Below, in pieces: positions 1 through 9,655 of a DNA stretch of 64,000 nucleotides. The translations under genes were made by a program, and so were the position numbers. This stretch comes from Phoronis australis. Taxonomy: Eukaryota; Phoronida; Phoronidae. The notes under the pieces were generated by a model. The model was not told the DNA's origin, ran no database searches, and saw nothing but the letters and a program-made list of their open reading frames with translations. Where the stretch lies: NCBI GenBank assembly GCA_002633005.1, contig NMRA01000393.1:56706-120705 (forward strand), written 5' to 3'. Each line of letters opens with the position of its first letter. Within the stretch, counting starts at the first letter, position 1.

Positions 1-1
1 T

Positions 2-71
2 GTTGGTGCTGAGGTGGCGCTCCAGTCTGTTGGTGGTGAGGAAACTCCAAGGGAAGCATTTCTACATTCTG
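2..71 (+). CDS. Unidentified gene, exon n-2 (partial at window edge)
   Basis: The open frame starting at base 2 reads VGAEVALQSVGGEETPREAF and ends one base into a codon at a GTACAT donor. The left boundary is the window edge, not a splice site. Its phase matches the next exon at 789. Confidence 0.5.
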
Positions 72-3000
72 GTACATGTAACTTTTATATTTAATATGTC
101 TTAATTTCTGCGCATGATACAACATAGGGACGAAATGCAATGGAATATATCAATTTTTAAGCCAAATGTTGGAAATCCAGGCGAACAAAAAATATACAAC
201 TTTTCAGACAGGCACAAAAAGGGAATGAGTGGAAATTCCCTTTTTAAAATGTAAAGTGTTATGAGTGTTTGAGACTGTAAAGTCCCAGTGTGTATCACAA
301 TGCAAACCTGACACACATCCCCATGCAGAGGTATCAAGGCATGATCATATGATGTTATCCTCACCCAGAGGGTACCTGAGCCTGGTATTGCAATTTCACT
401 TGAGGTTACCAGGTCCCTTGTCTTGACTAATCAGCCAGGAGAACCAGGTCCTGATCTTGGCCTTTGATAGAGGGTACTGCAGTGTGGTCTTGGCATCTTA
501 GAGATGGTAGCATAGTCTGGTCTTGACCTCTCCGTGAGGGTACCAGAGTGTGGTCTTGTCCTCTCAGAGAGGGTACAGGAGTGTGATCTTGACCCATTAT
601 AGGAACTTAAGGTATCTGAGACTGGTGTAACCTGGTTCCCGGGCCTCACAAGCTGACATCACGGATTGCTTCTGGTGTTGGCTCATTTGCCTGGAGTCAC
701 AGAATTTGTGTCTGTTCTTATTTTATTTCATTCTGGATATGATGTCCCTATCAGTGGCAAAGATTCTCTATTTCAATTTTTATTGCAGATGCCACTGACC
801 GATTTCATTTGGGAAAGATAAGGAAATTAGATTGCAATGAAACTGTGGTAAGTTTTTTTAATTACTGTAGTTTTAAAGAAGTTCACTCTTTTACTGAACT
901 CCATAGAAATTGCGTGGAAAAGCATGAAGGAACTCACAATTAGAAGATTTCATGTTTGAAAGTTGCAACAACTTTTTATGATTTTGGTAAAAATATTAAG
1001 AAAGTTTCTGTCCTGCACGCAAGCAAAGAGAAACTATAAATGCAATCAATGTGTGTAGCAGAATGCTGGTTCTTCTGCTATGCTCGTTTCTGTCTTTCAT
1101 TTATGCCAGTACTCGATTTGGCGACCTGCAGCTTGCTAATGCGACTTCAGATTGTGGTTGGCAACCGTGGAAAAATCGCAAGTCACCACAGCGAGTGCCT
1201 TAGTCAGACAACATTTCACTGTACATTCCAATCAAAGTTTGTGGTGACTTCTAAACTTTAGATTAGTAACACAGTTTTCTAGGTTCAGAACCTTAGGTTC
1301 ACAGTATTGTTCTATTATTTTGTGAAATCAAAACGGTAATTTTGTGAAATCATTACGGTAATTTTGTTCCAAGCAAAACCATACATTCCATCAACTTGGA
1401 CAGATGAAGACACCACCTGTCCATGTAATGCAGTATTTCCCCCCAAACATGTTGGGAGAGTTTTTTTATTATTTTTTGTGAATCTGCCTGTGAGTTACAA
1501 ACATGCTTTTATTTGAAATAATAAACGTGTTCCCTAGAAATTTTCAAAATTGCCAGACGGGTCATCATTGCTTTATTAACTGAATTTCATGATTTCCTAT
1601 AAGTGTCTTTCTGCTGCTGTGTTGGGTTAATTACGACTTTACTCAAGCGGTTGGGTATGGGATATCTTTTCTATAAACAGTGCAATGTTGGCCCACTGTA
1701 TGCGATCTGACTACATGATTTGGGAGCCTTACTGAATAATTGCAAGGTTCTGGAACATGGGGTGACAAGTGAGAAATGGGCGGTCTCCTCTATATTTATT
1801 TCTGTGTCTTTGCCCATAGAAAGGCTCCGACTTCCATCAAGTTATTGCCTGAGACAGTCAGTCATTCAATGAAGCACAAACCATTGCTGAGGTGAAGATA
1901 TGGGATGGGAACAGCCTATAGTTATCTCTGTAGTTGCCTGCATGATTTACATTTAGGCAAGATACAAACACTGACATCTTTTTCTACTTCTCAATTTGAG
2001 ATCATCACCTGTTTAACTAAGTGAAGCTTCAAAACGCCCAAAGAGAGATTTCCCCCTCCCCCGACAAGTATTGCTTCACCACCTCATTCCTCTCAAAAGC
2101 CAGGGGGAAACGCTTCATTTTTGCCCGTTCTTTGCCACTTAGTGGCAATTTTACTTTGAGGATCTTTTTGTGTTTCTATCGACAGAAACCTGGCTGATGC
2201 AGATTTTGGATAGTAACTGTTATCGATAAAGTTTGGAAGGTGTAGGCTGATAGAGGCAAGGGATATAGGCGAATAGAGTTTGAGGTGTAGTTTGGGAGAG
2301 TTTACATAGTGTAGGCTGACAGCTTGACATTCCATTTAACAGTTGACAATTTCAAGGACATATTGAAACATTTGAGATCTTAATTGATGTTTGGGTCACC
2401 TGCAGTCAGAAAATGATTAAAGTAAAATATTTACTGCTGTACTTTTACAGCTTTATTTCTATCCTCTGAACATGTTTACCAATTTTCCAAGAGAAGTGTT
2501 TATGCAAAACAGCATAATTCATTCAAAAGTGAGGGGTGCGTTCACAATGTATACATGTATGTAGGTTTGTAAAGATGGGTGGGGTGTAGGTAAAGTTTGA
2601 GGGTTTTCAGGTGATAAAGTTTGGGATGTAGGCTGATATACTGACAGTGTTGTTACAATTAGCTTTATATTTATGTTCACCAGGCAATCTCTAGGTCACC
2701 TGCTAACACCAAGATGATGAGGTGCCAACTACATTCATATCCAAAGGACAAATCAGCAAAGCAACTGTCAAACAAGTCAAAGTTCCCAGTGTCTGCTGAT
2801 GTGGCCTGTCAAAAGGCTCCAATCAAACATCCCGGTAGTGATTCCTGCTTGCCTGGTGATGTTCTAGCTCATCACAGCTTTCAACAAATGATGGATGGTG
2901 GTAGAGCTTATCAACGAAAAAAGTTCTTTTATCCAAAGTCTAACCGGATTAAGAAAGATTGTCCAACAGTTATGATAAATTCAACATATGAAAAGGTATC

Positions 3001-3289
3001 AGGCCAGGATGGTTCCGAATTCAGTGGAAATACTATAGGACAAATGTGTACACCAGCTTCGTTGAAAAGACCCGCTCCCGACACGATTGCGACTGCCTCT
3101 GATCACGTAAAGACAACTCCCCTGAAATTGTCATCGTCGTCAAAATCAATTCCGACTATGTTTCAGTTTGGTTCAGGGAAAAAGGTTTTTGTATTGAAAA
3201 CAACTTTAAAAAAGGTTGAAGGAAGTGTTCGATTAGAAGAAGATGAACCAGAATTAAGTAATAAGCACACGCAACATGATCTGCGATAA
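2..3289 (+). CDS. Unidentified gene, C-terminal three exons (5' partial)
   Basis: Three exons on the + strand join in phase: 2-71, 789-847 and 2684-3289 (stop TAA at 3287). The two introns begin GTACAT and GTAAGT and end in TTGCAG and CACCAG. The visible part encodes about 244 residues, and the start lies left of the window. I do not recognise the protein. The tail is hydrophilic, lysine- and serine-rich, with no transmembrane segment or signal peptide. It ends in a basic, beta-like stretch (FGSGKKVFVLKTTLKKV) followed by an acidic cluster (LEEDEPE), which suggests a nuclear or adaptor-type protein; that is inference. The gene runs tail to tail with ATP6AP2. The exon model rests on open frame, splice signals and phase agreement only. 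Confidence 0.6.
360..640. repeat. Degenerate ~33-36 bp tandem repeat in an intron
   Basis: About seven diverged copies of a unit containing GAGGGTACC and TGGTCTTGACCTCT lie in the first visible intron of the left gene. The - strand stays open across it (a 72-codon frame with RPHSGTL-like repeats). This is expected when a repeat unit is near a multiple of three and is not taken as coding. Confidence 0.55.
789..847 (+). CDS. Unidentified gene, penultimate exon
   Basis: This 59-base exon follows a T-rich tract ending TTGCAG and stops at a good GTAAGT donor. Two bases complete the split codon and 19 codons follow (ATDRFHLGKIRKLDCNETV), ending in phase 0, as the last exon requires. Confidence 0.6.
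848..2683 (+). other. Intron of the left-hand gene
   Basis: No exon, RNA gene or clear mobile element was recognised here. The short open frames at 1040-1261 (+) and 2093-2335 (-) have no domain-like features. Confidence 0.5.
2684..3289 (+). CDS. Unidentified gene, last coding exon
   Basis: The exon opens after TTCACCAG and runs 201 codons to TAA. Reading back from the internal ATG at 2714, the frame stays open to the acceptor, so that ATG is unlikely to be the true start. The protein is polar with serine runs near its middle (SSSSKS) and a basic then acidic C terminus. No family was recognised. Confidence 0.65.
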   Translation, partial: AISRSPANTKMMRCQLHSYPKDKSAKQLSNKSKFPVSADVACQKAPIKHPGSDSCLPGDVLAHHSFQQMMDGGRAYQRKKFFYPKSNRIKKDCPTVMINSTYEKVSGQDGSEFSGNTIGQMCTPASLKRPAPDTIATASDHVKTTPLKLSSSSKSIPTMFQFGSGKKVFVLKTTLKKVEGSVRLEEDEPELSNKHTQHDLR

Positions 3290-3469
3290 GCAGACGTAAC
3301 TTGGTGGATCAGGGATGTGTTGGATCTCTGGAATATGGCTGGAGATAGAGCTGACCACCTGATTGCCATCTTCACGGCATGCATGCCTGGGTGATCTCAC
3401 TGCCATCTGAAATGCTTCAATGTATTCTGAAGTTGTACTTGTGTAAATGCATTTCACAAAACATGTGGA

Positions 3470-3703
3470 TGGTTGGAAGGGCAGCCATGTGGGTGGGTGG
3501 AAGGGCTGCCATGTGGATGGGTGGAAGGGCAGCCATGTGGATGGGTGGAAGGGCTGCCATGTGGGTGGGTGGAAGGGCTGCCATGTGGATGGGTGGAAGG
3601 GTTGCCATGTGGATGGGTGGAAGGGCTGCCATGTGGGTGGGTGGAAGGGCTGCCATGTGTATGGATGGACGGGCTGCCATGTGGGTGTGTGGAAGGGCTG
3701 CCT
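3470..3703. repeat. 24-bp minisatellite, about 10 copies
   Basis: The unit is GGGTGGAAGGGCTGCCATGT plus four variable bases (GGAT, GGGT and similar). It begins about 180 bp after the stop codon of the left gene, so it probably lies in its 3' UTR or just beyond. Because 24 is a multiple of three, five reading frames stay open across it (AMWMGGRA, FHPSTWQP and similar). These are not genes. Confidence 0.9.
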
Positions 3704-4040
3704 TAGGTCCATCCTCAATCCACTCATGATGTTACATGTGCTGCTCATAAGGGAGTGTTCACATCTTACATCAATCAAACCGTGTCACTTTTTACCCCCT
3801 TCACCCGTCATCACGATATATATACCCCCCTGTCCAGCCTGTGATTATGCCATCACAGCCACTTTCCTTGTTCAGGTAGGGATGTAGTCATGTACATGTC
3901 GGTGTACATGCTTATGGTAAGCCTAGTGAAAGATCAGATCTTTGAAGTGTGAAACAGCAGCTCCTGGTTTTGGAGTTAAGTCATTACCCAAGAAGGTGAA
4001 GGCAGTTTCCCAAAGATATGTACTGTGATGGAGATATTCT

Positions 4041-4046
4041 AATAAA
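4041..4046 (+). terminator. Candidate poly(A) signal for the left gene
   Basis: This is the first AATAAA on the + strand after the stop at 3289, about 750 bp downstream. Another lies near 4450. No transcript evidence is available. Confidence 0.2.
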
Positions 4047-4749
4047 CCACATTATGACGTCACCATGAGTCTAACTCCCCTCCCAATCATAAATTATCTT
4101 TTTGCAAACCTCCTCCCCCCTCGAATGATAAGGTAGCATGTGAACATTTCTCCTTATTTTGGTTTTATGGGCGAACAATAGTATAGAATGTGAAGCTTAA
4201 AGGTTGAAGGAGCTGATTACAGTGTGAGAGACTGAAGCACAAATTTTAATTTACACACGTTTTTAGTCTTGATGTCATAGATTCCTCAATCCCTATCAAT
4301 TTGCAATCAAGTTCTAGCATTTCAATAAGTCCTCCCCTTCCATCTGTGGTAAATGAAGGCAGGTGGATACACAAAAAATTAATTTTGATTGCTTTTTACA
4401 TTTTTATATCATCCTAATCTTTAATTCTTGATGCACAGTATACTGAAAAAAATAAAATCATTCTGAAAATCCAAAGTTGTTTTTTTTAATTATATATGAC
4501 CAAGCTTCAGTAACTCATATGGCTTGAGTGCTCATCAGCTCAGTGGGCGGAGCTTATACCAGGACACTAGCTCTAATCTAACCCTGTCAACAAACACTGC
4601 GTAACCGGGCAATCGAGAGTGCTGTCATTACCAGCTGATATTGATGTAGCAAGGCCAAGTATAACATAATTTTATTTTTGACCATGTGAAAGTTGGTGGT
4701 GAAATGGTGAACTAGCTCCTGTTCCGAGCCTGAGCCTGTTTGTCCATCT

Positions 4750-5080
4750 GCAAAAAAAAATAATTTGCGTACGCCAAGTCCTACCGAAAGCCATCACTGC
4801 TCTCAGCTTGAGGAGTCGGTGCAGAAATTGTGCGTGTGCAAGAGTAGTCGGAAAGTGAGGTGTCTTGCGAGAGGACGCCGAGCGTCGACGTGGGTGGTGT
4901 TGCACAATTCGATGAGAGTGCATGCACGAGCTGTGAAGACACACCGGGCGCGAGACAACTACGTGCCGTCAGAGTAGAGTTTTTGGAGATAAACCGTGCT
5001 TCTGTGCTAGGAACGCGCCATGGAGAAACTAGGCTGCTAAACTCAGGGGATTTTTTAACTTGCCGCCGGCCGTAACCCAA
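4750..5080. other. CpG-rich block in intergenic DNA
   Basis: This stretch has many CG dinucleotides (GGACGCCGAGCGTCGACG, GGGCGCGAGAC) against an AT-rich background. It may be an unmethylated promoter or first exon. Open frames exist on both strands (4765-4977 +, 4781-5080 -), but neither shows a recognisable domain. Confidence 0.3.
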
Positions 5081-5309
5081 AGAATTAGAGAAATGATCTA
5101 GTGTTCAACATGACAAAAATGAAATTGCTCTTGTGCATAGATTCAAACGTATCCCTGAATAAAAACTTACGATTTTAGTGGAAAATCATATAAGAAACTT
5201 TGGTAACTTGAGAATCTCACCCAAGCGACGCTATTTGTGCTGAAAGTGTTACTTTCTCATCTCCATGTCCATTCGGTCAACATGTTGGCGGTACAGGCAC
5301 GTGAAAATG

Positions 5310-5361
5310 TAGGCAATGACCATCGCCTCTGTTGGCCAACAGAGGCGATGGTCATTGCCTA
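5310..5361. repeat. 52-bp perfect palindrome between 9-bp direct repeats
   Basis: Bases 5310-5335 and 5336-5361 are exact reverse complements of each other (TAGGCAATGACCATCGCC... and its mirror). GTGAAAATG stands immediately before (5301-5309) and immediately after (5362-5370). That is the form of a target-site duplication around a minimal foldback insertion. Confidence 0.85.
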
Positions 5362-6659
5362 GTGAAAATGTCGAACCACTACGACAGTAGGCCTAGTTCT
5401 TTATCCTCGTCGCCAATATTGTTATGTAGATAGTAACGCGGCGATTTAATGTAACACATATATTGGTTGATGAAGAGACGGTAACTCCATATAATATTGG
5501 AATACTATAAATACAGTTAGAGAGTCTTTTACCATGCTGAGTGGAGAGTTCAGATGAGTCGCATAAACAATCAACACATGGTTTAATGATGTGTGGTCGG
5601 CACACCAGTACAGCAGACAATAGATCAACGCTAAGCTCCGCCCACGTGACAGCCATATTTGTTTTGGTCGTCTGTCGTGCTTCACAACTTCACAAAAATG
5701 ATTAAAATTCCGCTGTTAACAAACAGGTATGTCACGTTTTCTAAACATGAAGTAAATACCAGCCTTATATCTAGTAAATCAACAGAAATTGGAACATAAT
5801 GACCGCGCATTCTGAACGAATCTTGACCTCAAGTGGCAATCGATGCCTGTTCAACACGTGGGTCATTTTTTACGAAATTGTAAATTATTTTGAAATCCTC
5901 TAGGACTGAAGCAAAATCGCGTGCCAGGGTTTTTTTGATACATGGACTAGATTTTTAGTTATTAGACGGAAAGTGCCAAATGATAGAAAGTGGCGTGCTT
6001 CCCCCAACTCGCACGCAAAAAAGCCACAAAATCAAGTTCATAATGATTTTGTACATTTATTTGGTATGGATAAGTAGAATATTGCATAAGGAAACATTTG
6101 ATGACAATCCCTGTGCATTTTGAAAAAAGAATTCGAGGAGGTAAAATTGGATTTTTTGAAAAGTAAAAAATAAGTTTTTTTAAAACAACGAACAATGAAA
6201 ACTTTTTTTGGATTTCTGTCTAACTAGTTAAAAACTCCTTTATACTTATTTTAGATAGGAACCTGGATATTTGACCAGTGTATACATCTACCTTAAGATC
6301 AATGTTGAGAGATGTGACTAGTCGAAGTAGTTTCTTTAATATATTCATCTCAGTTCCCTTCCCTATCCACAGATGAAGTGGGAAAAGTTGCCTGATGCTG
6401 AGCACGTGATGTGCCACAGATAAAAAGGAGGCCTGAAAATTATCAGCATTGTAAGCAGAATGTGTAGACTACTGATGTTGATTACTCTACGCATGAACTT
6501 TTCTTCGCATGAACTTTTCTTCGTAATATTTGAATATTTCTGTACACAAAGAAGACAAATTAATGGCAGATGGGAGCTCTAGAGTGCTTTATTATCGCTA
6601 GACACAATGGCATCAGAACTTATTAAAGAATTTGAATTGCACTATTAAAATTCTGCCAA

Positions 6660-7068
6660 ACCTGGGCCCGGTCTCCAATCTTTACTCGAAATGGAACTCG
6701 AAATTAGGTTTAGCATTTTCTACTCTACTTTTGGGCGAACTCAAGATAAGTGTCTATTATTCTATGCCCGAGTACGCAATAACTTACGTAGATAATTTAT
6801 TGCCCTTAGTTCACAGTTTGTAAACCCAATATTAAAGCAATAAGTTCGAGTTTGAACTCGAAATTTCGAGTTTTTACTCGAGTTTGTAGCACGAATATAA
6901 GGGTCTTCAAGGGCAAACTTGAACTAGAAACTCCTATGCATAAACTATAGTGTATTCGAGCACAGTCTGATAACCAATTATCTTAAGTTCGCACAAAAGG
7001 AGCAGAGAAATTGCCAAAAATAGTTTCGAGTTCATTTCAAGTACAAAGATTAGAGAGCGGGCCCTGGT
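6660..7068. mobile_element. MITE-like element with ~46-bp terminal inverted repeats
   Basis: The left end (CCTGGGCCCGGTCTCCAATC...) and the inverted right end (CCAGGGCCCGCTCTCTAATC...) match over about 46 bases with a few differences. The interior is rich in the palindromic words CTCGAAATTTCGAG and ACTCGAG near 6846-6882. There is no transposase frame, so it is non-autonomous. Confidence 0.65.
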
Positions 7069-7962
7069 CACTTATGTCAAACTTAAAACACAGTAAATGT
7101 AACATTAAATTCACCAAAATACAAATACATATTTCCTTCTGTAACAAAGTCCGTTTGCAAGCAAGCATGCTTTAAATTCCAAACCACAAGCTTGCAGTTA
7201 CCCAATGAGCAAAATTCAACAAAAATGTTAGCCTTGGCGCAAAGCTATATACTGAATATACATGTATTTTGATGACAGTCTTCATACAGCTAGCTAGTAT
7301 GCCTGACGTGTCCTATATTCTAACACCGGTACTTTTTACAAACAGTTGCCATACAATCTATAAATACGTACAGACAGTGACCAACAAATGAAGACAGACA
7401 CCAGGGGCAAAAATGATTCCATGAATGGACCTCTAAACTTCCAACTAGAATCTGAAACGGCCAATTCCCAAACCAGCAAACACCTAACCCGAACACAATG
7501 TACTTCAGGTCTACAGTTTGGCGAATGGTTGTGAGTTTAGGAGCGCGGGTATTGAATTTGCACAACAAATTTGGCATTTGGTAGTTAGACTGGGATTGGT
7601 CTCGAAGACCAACGCTGAAATTTAAGAGTCGCAGCCATAGAATCGTTTTAATCCCCTGGATACACAAATGTTGAAACAAAATGAACATAAATCACAAACA
7701 TGAGTTTTAAAGCTACATTGTCCCTTGCTGAACTGGCTAAAACTGCTAATCGAATGAGGCTTTTTACTCTCATAAAACCTTTGTCTTGTCAATATTCCTT
7801 GTCATAACAGCATTCTACTTCTGCATCAGTTAGCAACTCAGTTACAAGTGCAACTTTCAAATTTGCAATTTTTGTGTTGCCAACACCAATTCTGAAGCTT
7901 TTTAACAAGTCGCTGATGGTTTGTTCTTGTTACCATAGAAATGGAAATGGCATCCTATTACA

Positions 7963-8277
7963 TAAGAAATAATAAATCTATTACTGGACTGACGGTACGT
8001 GGAGATGGCTACGTTGCGTCCTCCTCTCGAGGACTTCATCAGGCCACTGAGTTGTCACGTGACTTGTCATGTGATCCGTCGTAAAGTTTCCGTGGGATTC
8101 TCTTCAGCGCCCTATCCCATGTCCTAGGTAAGTGAAACCGCAGCCCCCCCCCGTCTATTGAGGCTAGGATTCTCAATTCTCTCGTAGATAGCTTCTTTGA
8201 CCCCTCTCCTCGAGAGGAGGACACAACGTAGCCATCTCCACGTACCGTAATTCCAGTAATAGATTTATTGATTCTTA
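7963..8277. mobile_element. MITE-like element with ~65-bp terminal inverted repeats
   Basis: Bases 7963-8031 and 8208-8277 are nearly perfect inverted copies (GGTACGTGGAGATGGCTACG in both). The ~175-bp interior has no coding sequence. The ends read TAAGAA...TTCTTA; a TA-type target duplication is possible but not certain. It would fold into a long hairpin. Confidence 0.75.
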
Positions 8278-9460
8278 TACTGTGACCCAACTGGATGACT
8301 GAGAACATTCATCGTATTAGCATCCTATTACAGTTAGCCAAACAGCATCTTATTACAGTTGGCCAAATATGAAAGTGATTTTGTGAGAGTAAAAGGCTCA
8401 ATTCCATTTTCGTTAAGTTTAAAAGGTGAAGCAAATTATTTACTGCAACTTTTCTAGAATGATTTCTGTGCAAGGCACGCCTATGTTTTACATATTTCAC
8501 GATTTTAACAACATGCACCAGCACAAATATCTCACAAGTCTGTATTTATTCACAATGACACATCTACGATATCACAAAAACCTAGTTCCATATTCCACCT
8601 TAATGAAAATAATTATTTACACCAACCTCATAATCATCAACTGTATGTTTTGACTCTTGGACAATAAATAAACTTATTCCTATCCACGGTAATTAGCCAT
8701 CTATTCAGCAGGCAACACATAAGATAATTGAAATTTTATTTTTTCCACTTCTACAAGTTTGTTAACAGTTAACTTTGTTAATCAGCATACAAGAATTACC
8801 ATATCTCAGGTTGTCAAACAATATAAATACAACAATCACATCATTGTCACTGGAATAACCCAGTCTTCAAACATACAAAGTCATTAAAAGATCCAAGTAT
8901 TGGAGTGTTTAAGTGCACATACCTAAGTACACACACGTGCCCCAGTCACTCCATATCAATTACATTTGACTATGATCTCATCGTCAGGGTTTTCACACGC
9001 ATCTCTACCAATCGAGTCCAACAGTCATCATTATACACAAGGCTGGGCTCCATGGACCAAAGACAAGCTTGTTTGACAACGTGCCTGACATGCAATGCAT
9101 GGTTGCATGATCTGTCTACACAACTCAGGCAAGGGTGTACTGAACCATGGGTATTTGCTGTTGTTGATAGATAGGGGTGAGTATCTACCTTCATACCGAT
9201 AGAAGTTGCTTACAGAAAATGTCATGTGGGCAGCAGGTGAGCTGACATTGACACTGTTTTACAGTAAACAACTGGTAGCAGCCTTGGTATATTGGTAATC
9301 TCGGTTGTTGTCGATAACACCAATTCATCCATTTTGAAAACAAAGCTCACAAAACTTCTGTATGTTACAATCATAAAAAATCTGGAGACAATAGCATGGA
9401 ATTGAGAGAGGGTGAATGGTAGCGATGGAGAGAGGGGAATGGTGGCGATGGAGGTAAAGG
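8278..9460 (-). other. 3' flank and probable 3' UTR of ATP6AP2
   Basis: No other gene was recognised. A short direct repeat (GCATCCTATTACAGTTAGCC and a diverged copy) lies at 8321-8365. Bases from 9460 down to about 8715 are the likely 3' UTR if the poly(A) signal at 8735 is used. Confidence 0.35.
8735..8740 (-). terminator. Candidate poly(A) signal for ATP6AP2
   Basis: This is the first AATAAA on the - strand after the ATP6AP2 stop codon (it reads TTTATT on +), which would give a 3' UTR of about 720 bases. Confidence 0.35.
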
Positions 9461-9655
9461 TTATTCCTTCTTCAGTCTTGGAGTAGTCATCATGTAGATA
9501 CTGTCCTTACCATTATCCATGTTCCACATGCAGTAACCAATACCAAACACAGCTACAGCCAGTGTCAACATGGTCCACAAAATGATGTTGAACATTACTG
9601 GGAAATTTTCATCATAACTGGTTGCTAAGTTTAGTTGAGTTTCAATTGCAGAAGC
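9461..9655 (-). CDS. ATP6AP2: ATP6AP2 exon 8 (membrane span and tail)
   Basis: Acceptor TTACAG, 64 codons plus TAA. It contains the juxtamembrane NLATSYDENFPVMFNIILW, the single membrane span, and the short cytoplasmic tail WNMDNGKDSIYMMTTPRLKK-E. The near identity to vertebrate WNMDPGYDSIIYRMT makes this the most certain exon in the window. Confidence 0.96.
   Translation of the reverse strand, partial: ASAIETQLNLATSYDENFPVMFNIILWTMLTLAVAVFGIGYCMWNMDNGKDSIYMMTTPRLKKE

Noticed and set aside
3254-3887. Several overlapping open frames on both strands with WQPFHPST or MWMGGRAA repeats
   Set aside because: All are products of the 24-bp minisatellite, which is open in five frames at once.
4781-5080. 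99-codon - strand frame in the CpG-rich block
   Set aside because: No family resemblance or splice partners; open frames are expected in GC-rich DNA.
7320-7688. 122-codon - strand frame
   Set aside because: Random-looking composition rich in Cys, Trp and Phe, with no splice context or family match.
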